Assembly: GCA_012932295.1 (NCBI GenBank)
Contig: JAAONU010000011.1
Span: forward strand, 39,930,352-39,994,351
DNA: 64,000 nt
Source of the DNA: Cyclina sinensis
Taxonomy: Eukaryota > Mollusca > Bivalvia > Venerida > Veneridae
Reading direction: 5' to 3'
Shown: in pieces, positions 24,258 through 36,800 of the stretch
Layout of the letters: the number at the start of each line of letters is the position of its first letter
Numbering within the stretch: position 1 is the stretch's first letter
Translations under genes and position numbers: made by a program
Notes under the pieces: model-generated
The model's input: only the letters and a program-made list of their open reading frames with translations
What the model was told of the DNA's origin: nothing
Database searches by the model: none

Positions 24258-25352
24258 CGTTAGGTAAGTTTCGATTGTTCATCATGTGATATTGAAAAAT
24301 ACCAAAGTCTCATAGTATGAATTTAATGTTGTTACGAAATCTTAATTTTTTGAATTTACTTAAAACCCCTCAAAACTATTACAAGCAGGAACTCCAGCGG
24401 TTTATTCAGATTAAACTTCCGTATTGTTGATTTTTCACTTCCTTAATGACAAAGAAAAGTTTATTGCTATAACTATATGATAACGGTGTCGTGTTAAGAA
24501 TACTGACACTTTTGTCAAATAAGTTGTGTCAAAGTAATTAGTAAATGAACAAAACTATTTTCTTTAGATTGATTATTTCCTTTCAGTTCAAATTACATCC
24601 TGAGCTGTCATTTGACTGACAAAAAGTTGAAATGACCGGCAATTTGGATCATATATATATTTCTTGTTAATTCAACAGAGAAAAAGTTTCAGTTTGAGAT
24701 AATATGGAGAATGTGTGCGTTCCTCAAGAATAAAATAATACCATTTCTGTAAATTAAAAGTTTAAATACCACAGTAAGTAACTCGTACTTGACTTTATCT
24801 GGCTTTGCAAGGGAGTTAACTTTCACATCAATACGGAATGTGTTTTTCTGTATTTTTAACATATTTTCAACTGTCTAACTGTTATATCTGATTCAGAATC
24901 TTTATTCCCCTCTTATGAGAAGAATTTTTTTAAAATACTATTATTTCACTCAGTCTCAGTTTAGGGCTTATCACATATTCAAGCGTGTTTTAAGCGTCCG
25001 TGTTCATTAAACAGCGAAGTGATAATTTATAGCACTGAAGACCTTAATGAAATCGCGGATGAATGCAAAATCATATTTAACGAAACATGAGCACTTTGAA
25101 ACAGGATACTTACATGCACTTTGTAACTGACTAATTTTATTAATGATCTGTCTTCCAATAGCGGTTAAATCATAAATAATTATGACTGATATGTTGTGCC
25201 TTGATAAGTTTTAGCCAGTTTGCGTTTTACGTCAGCTGAAATTGAACTTGAATTGTGCAGTGCTTGTTAACCGTTTAAGATCATACAGATATGAGTGGAC
25301 ATTACTTTACAACTACAATGAAGTAGTACAGTCCCACGCCTACTCGATCACA

Positions 25353-28300
25353 ATGTGTTTTGATTTGTCTACCTATCATTTTACATGGATTTACGACGCT
25401 GATAACTTCACTACGACGAGTGTCGTTTTATTGTGTCTTGCTGGTGTTACACTCGCTATAATGGCAATGTCTAAAAAGGATAAAAAGAAAGTCCTTCCAC
25501 CGGGCCCTAGACGCTACCCTGTGCTGGGGAATCTCGCGCAACTTAGAGGGGACGAGATGTTTTATGTGAAACTTAATGAAATGAGAGAAACGCATGGAGA
25601 TGTACTGTATCTACAATTAGGGGCTGTGAAAATGCTGGTTTTATTTGGACACGATAAAGTGAAAAAAATTCTCGACGACCAAAAGGATCAGTTTAAATAC
25701 AGACCAACCTGGTTAGTTGAGATTAAAACCCTGGAGCTTACAAATGGTAAGTCACAATTTTCACATCAACAAAATTTGATATAGATCTGCATTTACTTAT
25801 AAAGTATCTTGCCATAATGAATGAATAGATATCCCAAAACGTTCTGTAAATCTTTACAAGACGAGGAATAACAAACATAATGTACTAGTTATTGACAAAT
25901 ACCAGGTTTTGGGTTTAACAAAGGTATAACCTTGAAGTAAAGAAATCCGAACCGAGATGGTTTTATTTACTTAACTTCAGGTGTATTTGATCCGTATGAT
26001 TTCTGTAGGGATGCATAAATGAAGTTTTCTACCTTATAACTCGGTTTGACTGACTTCACATAAACTTGACTGAATACGCGTGAAGACAAAGAGGATGTTA
26101 AACCAAGATTTGAATGACTGGCTTAAAGTAACAAAAACAATAAAAGGAGCTGAAAAACAAGAACAACAACAACAAAGAACAATTTTTGCTAGCTTAAAGG
26201 ACAGTACAGTTGCACCCGTGCCGTCATACTATCACAAATCGACCTTTCTTGCTTGATACTATCACAAATTGACCTCATACAGGTCGATCAGTCTCAGACC
26301 TTATACTGTCACAAGTCGATGTTTCTTGAGCCTCAAACTATCACAAGTTGACCTTTCTTGAGCCTTACACAATATCAGGTTGACCTTTCTGATTTCTCAT
26401 ACTGCCAAAAGTTGACCTTTGTGGTGTCTCATACTATCACAATTCGACCTTCCTTTTGTCTCATACTATCACAAGTCGACCTGTCTTTGGGTCAGATACT
26501 TTCAGAAGTCGACATGTCAGTGACCAGGACCTCATACTATCAGAAATCGGGATGTCCGGGACCACATTCGACCTTTATGGGGTCACATACTATCAGAAGT
26601 CGACCTTTCAGGGTTCTAGGACTTCCAAAAAGTCGGCATGTCTGTGGTTGTTTGTTATAACAAGTCGACTTTGTTCTCATGCTCTCACAAATGACCTGTC
26701 TGTGGTCCGTGCTGTCAGAAGTCGACATGTATTTGTTTTCATCGAAGTCGACCTGTCAGAAGTTTCAAACCATCACAACTCGACCTGCGTTGGTACTCAT
26801 AGTATCAGAGGTCGATCTGTCTGGGACCTGATACATTCAGAAGTCGACCTGTCTGGGGACTCATTCCATCAGAGCTTGACCTGTCTTGGCCCTTGTACTG
26901 TCTGAAGTCGACCTGTTAGGGGCCTTATATTATTAGAAGTCGATCTGTCAAATGTCTCATAATATAACAAGTCGATCCGTCTGTGGCTTCATATCTTATC
27001 GCATGTCGAAATACCCCTAGAATAACATTCTAAGAGCATTTTGCACAAAAAAGAAAATAATTAAAAGCTTAAATATCTTTAGTAAATCATAATGTTTTGA
27101 CATTAAATGCATTATTATCACCATGTTTTATTTTAAATTTGTATAGGTGGGTACTGAAAATAAATGACTACTGCACACATAACAGAAAATATACTACAGG
27201 CGCAAACTGTGAATTGATATATTAGGTTACATCATGCATATACATGTAGTTATATTAGAAATGCGCTTATGGTTATATAGACTTTTTCTGATCGATTTAT
27301 TGAGGATGACAAGATAAGTATAGGGTTTGTAATAAATCTATAACAATTTTCAAATACAAATATAATTATTTATATTCTGTGAATATCAAGTTTGGTTTAA
27401 ATCAATTTAATTTAATTTTGATTTAGACACAAGGTCTTGCAACTTCGTTTGACGGCTCGTCCGAGCGTCAATAATGTGATGTTATTAAATAATTGATTTG
27501 ATATAGGCCCTGTTATTTGTTCGACGGCAGTTGTATTGGACCCGAGGCCGAAGATCGAGGGCCAGTACGACTGTTCCGAGGACAAATAACAGGGTCTATA
27601 TCAATTAAATTATTTAATGACAATCTTATTTCATAACAGTTTCAGAATTTGCTCGCCCTCCATCGTTTGTCGTCTGCTTGTGTTTACAATAGCAAATCGG
27701 CTTTTAACATTAATACCGTACTAAAACCGTATACAACCTTTTGGTGGTCACTTCGTTCTGCTGAACAGTATAAAAGTCGATGGAACAATTTCAGATATTC
27801 TTAAAATTCGATGCTTTTACTTGGGAAAAAATGGCTGCCATTTCAAATTGAATTCAGTATCAGTTTTCGGCCCTGATCTATAAGCCAATGAGATTGAGTT
27901 ACAAGAGGGCCAATACTAATATCACTTTTCCGGCCTGGGGCCGATCAGTGTTATTGATAATGGCCCTGATATTCAGAAAGTCCACGTTTTATCAAGTCAG
28001 GCGTCTGGTATTTTACAGGATGGATAATAAATGGTTATGAAACAACACTACTTAATGGGGTGTGATCGAACTCTCGACCCTGTGTGACAAGTCTTGTTTG
28101 TTACCACTGGATCGCTGATCCAACCCTTCATCGTTTCTTAAGCATAGATATTTGAATTTGAAACGAGAAATCAGTGGAAATCGGTTTAAGAATTTTAGAT
28201 AGATACTTCACACAAAATGCAACATTTTATATGCAAAAATACCAATGTATATGAAGCGAGAAGGCTATATATAGTTCTTTGCGTTTCTTCTTTCTGCTTG

Positions 28301-30803
28301 GCCTATTTTCATAAAAGGAGATATATTATTTATGCCGCACCCTGTACGCTAGGGGAAGGTGTCCGTTAGCCACATAAAAACTGACCAAACTACAATGAAC
28401 TGTCTAGCATAGTGCCAAGAAATGCAACCCCAATTAATTTTACTGTCAGAAGAGAACTTCACAATATATGTTTAAAACATTTATTCCAAATGAATTATGC
28501 CATCCTGACAAGTTGGACGAGTCCATTTTCAGTTATAAGGATTCTGGTATAAATTTTCAATTTTATTCTATTTAAGGTACAATGTCCCTTATGCAAACAG
28601 TGTGGACCATGATCAGACGCCGCATCTTGTGGCGTCTTATTTTGGTCTGCACAGTTTCCCTTAGTCTACCTTTGGAGACGCAAGGCATTATTAGGTTAAG
28701 ATGACAACAGTTTTTGACAATCTATTTAGTTGTAAGATTTAAATGTTTCTATCATACGAACAATAAAACCGGACTATGTACGTTGCAACCTGACTGTTAT
28801 TTGCATGTGAAAACTTAATCTGATAAAGTTTCGCGGAAATCATTTCTAAAGGTTTCAATTGCTTTGTACTTCGAAACTCCATATACCAAAAGTCTTTGTT
28901 AAACGAATTATGAACCTAGTAAAAATTTCACCAAGCCGTAAATACCTTTTATAATCCTGACAGCATGAACAAATATGGTATTTCAATGTTTAGCAAACAG
29001 TGTCCAGGTCAACAAGAGCTGTTTCTAAATTTGAAATATTTTAACGAAAACGTACACAGTAAGCGTAATTTGTTTATTGCATTTTCTTATTTTTCACACT
29101 GTAGTAAATTTTTTCTCGGCAACTGTTTTCTAAAAAGATACTGATAAACACTCCACATTTTAAGACTTAAGATAACAAACTTTGTACATGTAAATATAAA
29201 AATATGGTTGATTAAGCCTTATCACTGGTACTTAGTGATTTGTTTCAATTAAAAAGATATTTAGATAATTTTTCACTCTTTGAACATATACAATGAGACG
29301 TGAGAACGGATTAGATTGTTATTAACATTTTTCTTTCTGAATTTTCCTCAACGTTATTACAGGAACGGTGGTGGAGTATACAATATAGAGGAAGCATAAG
29401 TATAGAAAGTATGAGATTTAGGGTCTGCCACGTGACCTTTGAGGATTGTCCTGGTAGTTTGTTTGCAGCTGTTTCATTATTTCAAAAGTCATCGAATGTT
29501 GTCTATAAAACCATTATTTACACAGAAGTGTAGAAGACTTAAAAACACATTTATATCGAACATTCGACATTTCTGGTTTATTGCAGTGAACCAAGGACCT
29601 AGGTTTAAGTTCTCCTACAACCGGCAATTATAATGCTAGTATTGCTGCACAGATCGACCCTGGGACCCTTCAGACAAAACTTTGGCGATATATATGTTGT
29701 TTACGTATTTGCGTTGATGACCTACATCTGTGTTAATGACGTATATTTGTGTTGTTGACGTACATTTGTGTACTTTTTTAGGTATTGTTTGGTCAAACGG
29801 TTTACAAAATGAGAAGTTACGAAAGTTTGCACTTCCGGCCATATACCCTGGCCTCGGACCCGTAACACTCAGCCAGAGGGTTCAGACAGAGGCAGATATG
29901 GTATCAAAAGTTCTGTTGAAAGAAAATGGGGATTCGTCAACGCTGAAGAAAATATTCTACCAGGCGATTTGCAACATCAACTGTAGCTTTATATTCGGAT
30001 CCAGGTAAAGAGAATGTGCTCATTATTTAAAAGATAATAAAGCTATGATTCAGGAATTTCTTGCGTGTAAAGTTAATAAGACATAATTACTTAATCAAGA
30101 ACGCTTGAATTTCATGTATTTAATGTTGTGTTACATCTATCTAGCTCAGTTTTATGTTCAGTTCATTAAGGATAATAATTCAGACAGTCAAGTGCGCGTG
30201 CAGCTTTGTTTTTTTTTCGAATTATAGTGAGAATTACACACTGCGACTTCATCTATAAGTATTTCCCCTAGGGGGAGTCGAGGCGGGCTTTAGATTACAG
30301 GAAATTTCCGACCGGCGGTCCTTTTAGGCTCAGTGAGACTGTCATTCGAGAACTAGTTTAAGTTGGAATTTATCTTCCGTTTTTTTTTCTGAGAAACTCT
30401 CGTCCTCGGGATAAAGATCCATTTGCAGTTATTAGATATCCAAATTTGCAGTTTTGTAATACTGAATATTCCCGCCTTCTCTCTTTCCCCCCTCAGGATT
30501 GAGCACAGTATAGATCGATGAATACTACGAATGTATATAATGAATGTGGTTATGATTGCAGTATAAATCACTGAAGGCTAATCTTTAGCCACTTACATTC
30601 TACTTGAAGGCTTGAGTAATATATCAAGTGTTTACAATTGCCTTATTTCGTGTCTCGTAAAATGATGCAACCTGTTTGTTGGCAAAATTCATTTTTTTGT
30701 CTCGTAAATGGATTTGAAACACATTCTCTGCTATTTTAATCTTTTAAATCAGAAAAGGTCAACACTTTGTTTTAAATATCAAGTATAGTCTAAGCTTGTT
30801 AAA

Positions 30804-30844
<41 letters not shown>

Positions 30845-33800
30845 ACAACAACAACTACTTCTACCACTTAACTACAACAGAGAAATCCATGCGCACCATT
30901 TAATTTGAATTGATCCGTTGCAAATGAAATTAGGAAAACTATGTTCAACTCTCACACAGGCATTATTATGTGTTATAAAATAATTGATTTGATATAGGCC
31001 CTCTTATTTGTTCAAGGGGAGTCGTATGGACCCGAGGCCGAAGTTTAAGGGCCAGTGCGACTGTCCCGAAGACAATCATCATCATCGTCGTCATCATCAT
31101 CACCGTCGTCGTCGTCATCATCGTCATAGTCATCATTGTTAAAAATATAACAGTCATAATAAAAAACATCATTATTATCGTTGTCATCACCATCGTCGAC
31201 GTCAGAATCTCTGTCATTATTATCGCTATCATTATTAGCATCGTCATCGAAGTCGTCAAAAATTTCACAATTAGAATTAAAAAACTCAACAGTATCATTG
31301 TCTTCATCATCGTCGACGTCGTCATCTCTTTCATATTATCTCCATCATTATTATCATGTTCGTCATTATCGTCGACGCTGCCATCTTTATCATCATTAAC
31401 GCCATCATTGTTATCATCTTCATCATCATCGTCGACGTCACCAACTTTACCGTTATTATTCACCATCATTCTTAACATTGTTATCATCGTGTGACGTCGT
31501 CCTCTTTTTTAATCATCATCATCCTTATCATTATATTCTTCATCATCATCGTACCGTCGTCGTCAACAATAGCGTCAAATTAACATTTACTGTGTATTCT
31601 AGAAGATCTATTTCTTTCTTTTTGGATAGATTTGACTACTCAGATAAGGAGTTCCAGGAGTTAATTAGCTTAATGGATCAACTGTTACAGAGACAGGGTG
31701 TTAAGAATCCACTTAATTTCTTTCCGATCTTACAAAGGTTACCAGAATCTAAAAAGGTAAGTAAATAGATCATTGATGTCACAAATTTGCTGATGTTGAA
31801 GTTACTATTCTAATATTGCATCAGGAGAACTCACTATAATTACAGGGTTCTCTAGAAATATATATTGTAGAAGAAAGAACTAACTAGAATTATATGGTCC
31901 ACTATAAGTGTACATCCATTAGAAAACACTAACTAGAATTATAAGGGTCACTTTCTTGAATTGTAGGGTTCTCTCAAAGTATGCACTAACTAGAACTTAA
32001 GGGTTTCTTCAAAGTATACATGGCATCAGGAATCAGTAAATGTAATTAAAGGTTTCCTTCAAAGTATACAAAATTATAAAATTGAATGGTTCTCTCAAAG
32101 TAAACAGTGTACCAGGAATCACGTACTTAAATTAAAGGGTTCTTTTAATGTATATAACACACCAGGAATCACTTAATGGAATTAAAGGTTTTTTTTTTCA
32201 AACAGTCAACAAAGAATCACTACTAGAGTTAAAGGGTTCCTTCAAAGAAAACAGTGCACCAGGAATCACTTAACAGGTTCCTTCTAAGTAAACAGTAAAC
32301 TAACTAGAACTAAAGGTTTTTTTCAGAGTAAACAGTGCATAAGAAAGCACTTACTAGAAATTAAGGGTTCTCTTAAATTATACAGTGCACTGAGAAGCAC
32401 TTACTATAGCTAAAGGGTTCTTTCAGATTATAGAGTGCACCGGGAAGCACTAACTAGAATTAAAGCGTTCTTTCAGAATAAACAATGCCCCAGGACTTAA
32501 GTCTTCTTTCAAATTAACTAGTGCACCAGGAATTAATAACTAGAACAAGGGTTTCTTCAAAGTATACAGTGCACCAAGACAAAAAAGTTTTCTCAAGGTT
32601 TAGAGTGCACCAGGTAGTACTCATTCATTGAAGTTATACAGTGCATCGGGATACACTTACTTGAACTATAGGGTTCCTTCAAAGTATACAGTGCACCATG
32701 AAGCACTAACTAGATTTTAAAAGTCCCCTTAAAGTATACAGTGCACCAAGAAACACTTACTAGAACTAAAGGGTTCTCTCAAAGTATACAGTGCGTCAGG
32801 AAGCACTCCTTAGAACTAAAGGGTTTCTTTTAAATATACAGTGCAATAGGAAGCACTAACTAGAACCAAAGGGTTCTCTCAGTTTATATAGTGCACTAGG
32901 AAGCAATAACTAGAATGAAAGGGTTTTCTCAATGTTTACAGTGCACCAAGAAGCACAACTTAACACTAAAGTGTTCTCACAAATAATGCAGAGCACTAGT
33001 TAGAACTAACGGGTTCTCTCAAAGTATACAGTGCACCAAGAATCACTTACTAGACTTAATTGTTCTCTCAAAGTATTTAGTGCACCAGGAAGCAATTCTT
33101 AGAACTAAAAGGTTCCTTCAAAGTATACAGTGCACCAGGAAGCACTTCTTAGAACTAAAAGGTTCCTTCAAAGTATACAGTGCACCAGGAAGCAATTCTT
33201 AGAACTTAAAGGTTCGTTCAAAGTATACAGTGCACCAGGAAGCAATTCTTAGAACTTAAAGGTTCCTTCAAAGTATACAGTGCACCAGGAAGCAATTCTT
33301 AGAACTTAAAGGTTCCTTCAAAGTATACAGTGCACCAGGAAGCAATTCTTAGAACTTAAAGGTTCGTTCAAAGTATACAGTGCACCAGGAAGCAATTCTT
33401 AGAACTTAAAGGTTCGTTCAAAGTATACAGTGCACCAGAAAGCAATTCTTAGAACTAAAAGGTTCTTTCAAAGTATGCAGTGCACCAGGAAGCAATTCTT
33501 AGAACTAAAAGGTTCCTTCAAAGTATACAGTGCACCAGGAAGCAATTCTTAGAACTTAAAGGTTCTTTCAAAGTATGCAGTGCACCAAGAAGCACTAACT
33601 AGAACTAAAGGGTTCTCTCAATGTATATAGTACACCAGGAAGCACTTACTAGAACAGGAAGCACTTACTTAAACTAAAGGATTCTCTCAATGTATACAGT
33701 GCAACAGAAATTAAGACTTACAACAGAACGATATCAACAACAACAACAAAAACAACAAAGTGTTTTTGTAACGGATATTTTTAGTAACAAATATGGTAGA

Positions 33801-36800
33801 ATTCGTCATTATATATTTCTGAATCAGTGAACATAAATATATTTTATCATTTTTTTTGTGTGTCAGATTTTAGTTTAAATTTTAGTCGGGGTGTACATTT
33901 TTTCGATATGTATCTTCTACCGTTTACTGTATCCTGAAACAGACCATGAAACTTAACCCGTCTTTGTGAGTTAAATGTGATATTAAATATAAAAAAACTA
34001 CCGCACCAACTTCCCCACTATCTGTTTTAAAAAAAAAATCAGAAGAAGAAACCCCCAACGACACCCGGATTTTGACAAAATCTGTATGCCTGGCTTTATT
34101 ACATAACCAAGTGTATTGTAGCTCATACATGTATAGAATACTTCAGAGTGTAAAGCTGTGTCAATATAAAATTTAATAATCGAAAATAACCTGTCTCATT
34201 CTAGAATAACAGTTTGTTTACTATGGCGAGGTGTTACTGATATGTCGAAAATAAAGACACAAGAAAACATAAATAATGTCTTAATGCCTATCATTCAGAT
34301 AGACCACACACACTTAAAATGTTCATGCAAGTCTAAAACAAAATATGCACCCACTAAAAATCAAGTAAAGATAAGTTACATTTATTCATGCAATGCTTGT
34401 TATTATAGCTATACGTTTCAGTTTTCGATTTTTATTGTGTGAATGAATTGAAAATATTTGTTGAAACTTATTTGTATGAATCATATGACTATAAAAATGT
34501 TTAAATGCAGAGAAAGATGGGTGTTGGGTGTCCATTATAAAAGCGCATATACCAAACACATTTTTAAATTTTGAAGCTTCTTCATTCGTAATTGTATAGT
34601 AAAACAACAACAACAACAGGTTTTAATTGCAACTCCCAATTTGCATGTCTATTGGGGCGAATCAGTGCTCCAGTGACTCAGCGCTTGGCCTGAAATCCAG
34701 CAGTCGTGAGTTCAATCCTCAACCCCTCCACTATCATTACTAATTAATTGTCTTTCGGATGAGACGTTAAACCGAGGTTTCATATTTTAGTGCTATACTC
34801 TGAGCATAGAAAAGAACAGGGGTGTCTTTTGAATCGGGTGCTTTCTGTACCTTGCATGTTTCCCTACAGCCTAAAATCTTCAGGGAGCGTCGGTAATATG
34901 GGCAACCGGTACTTATGATTAATATACTCACGAAGATAGCCAAATCTTTGACAGTGAAAATACCCTATGTTAGTTAACTTATCAGAACGTTTGCAAATGT
35001 ACTTTATACAAATTTATTAAGAATTACTTAGACATTAAGAAACAAAGGCTTTCTTTAAATGACATACCAAATTTGTTTTCTGTGATATATGAGTCAGATA
35101 TATGTATATGCAGTATTTGCAAAATGTTACTACAGGCAAAAGAAAGCAAGTGTGTACTGGCCAAAGTCGCAGAATTCATCCACAGAAAAGTCGAAACTGC
35201 ACGAGAAAGTTTTGATAAAGACAAAATTCATAGCCTAGTCGACGCTTATTTAGAACAGGAAAAAGAGGAAAACGGAGTTACAGGTAGATGTTGATTATCC
35301 CCTGAATTCCTGTAGTCAGTGAAGTTTTTGTTGCTTAATATGAAAACAATTAAAGGCCCAGTTTTACTAACAAAGCTTAAAGCTTAAATGATAGAATTTA
35401 CATCTGTGGTACAACTACGTCTCTTCCGAACTTCCAGATTATTGGAGCAGCTAAAGACTGCCCCATACATACAAATAATTATGCAGGAAACACATATTGT
35501 TTTACTAACATGATGACACATCAACTAAATGAAAATAAGCAACAGTCACGTGGAAAGTCACGAGACCCTATCAAAATGCTGTTATAAATTTAGCTTTTCA
35601 TTGAAAGGATAGTTGTAACACACCTGTAAATCCTGCTATTGCAGTATATTTTATCTTTGCAAGTAAAACTGGATCTTGTAACACCATTACTGATGAATTT
35701 GATTTTATATAACCAATAGGTACTGATGATGTCATTTCAAAAAGTCAAGATTTTTGACAGCTTATGTGATCGAGTTATAGAAATAGACTTAAAAACAACT
35801 GTAGCTAGTGGGGAGTTGGAAGCCTGTATCCTGAAGGAAACGCGGTCGACGCTTTGCATATTTTTTCTTAAGGGGAGGTTACTTGTAATGACGTCCTGCA
35901 TTTTTATACCCTGAAGGAAACGAGGCCGACGCTTGGCATAATTTTTCTTAAGGAAAGGTTACTTGTAATGACGTCCTGCTTTTTTTATACCCTGAAGGGA
36001 ACGAGGCCGACGCTTTGCATAAATTTTCTTAAGGGGAGGTTACTTGTAATGACGTCCTGCTTTTTTATATCCTGAAAGAAACGAGGCCGACGCTTGGCAT
36101 AATTTTTCTTAAGGGGAGGTTACTTGTTATGACGTCCTGCTTTTTTTATACCCTGAAGGAAACGAGGCCGACGCTTTGCATAAATTTTCTTAAGGGGAGG
36201 TTACTTGTAATGACGTCCTGCTTTTTTATATCCTGAAAGAAACGAGGCCGACGCTTGGCATAATTTTTCTTAAAGGGAGGTTACTTGTAATGACGTCCTG
36301 CTTTTTTTATACCCTGAAGGAAACGAGGCCGACGCTTTGCATAAATTTTCTTAAGGGGAGGTTACTTGGAATGACGTCCTGCTTTTTTATATCCTGAAGG
36401 AAACGCGGCAAACGCTTTGCATAATTTTTCTTAAGGGGAGGTTACTTGTAATGACGTCCTGCTTTTTTATATCCTGAAAGAAACGAGGCCGACGCTTTGC
36501 ATAATTTTTCTTAAGGGGAGGTTACTTGTAATGGCGCCCTGCTTTTTTATATCCTGAAGGAAACGAGGCCGACGCTTTGCATCATTTTTCTTAAGGGCAG
36601 GTTACTTGTAATGACGTCCTGCCTTTTTCAGAGGAAAATGTCGTTCATATAGTAAGAGACTTCTTTGTTGCGGGTACAGAAAATGTCGCCATTGGTCTTG
36701 TATGGCTTATAGGGTATATGGTCGCACACAAGGACGTACAGGACAAGTGTAGGAAATGTGTTGTAGAGGTACCCATCTATTTTAATATCATACAGCTTAA

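Noticed and set aside
25242..25352. Upstream open extension of P450 exon 1
   Set aside because: The frame is open but has no ATG before 25353. Starting there gives a normal membrane anchor position and family length.
30966..31487. Asp/Asn-rich minus-strand frame as a gene
   Set aside because: It is generated by the ATC/GTC trinucleotide tract and a foldback remnant inside P450 intron 2.
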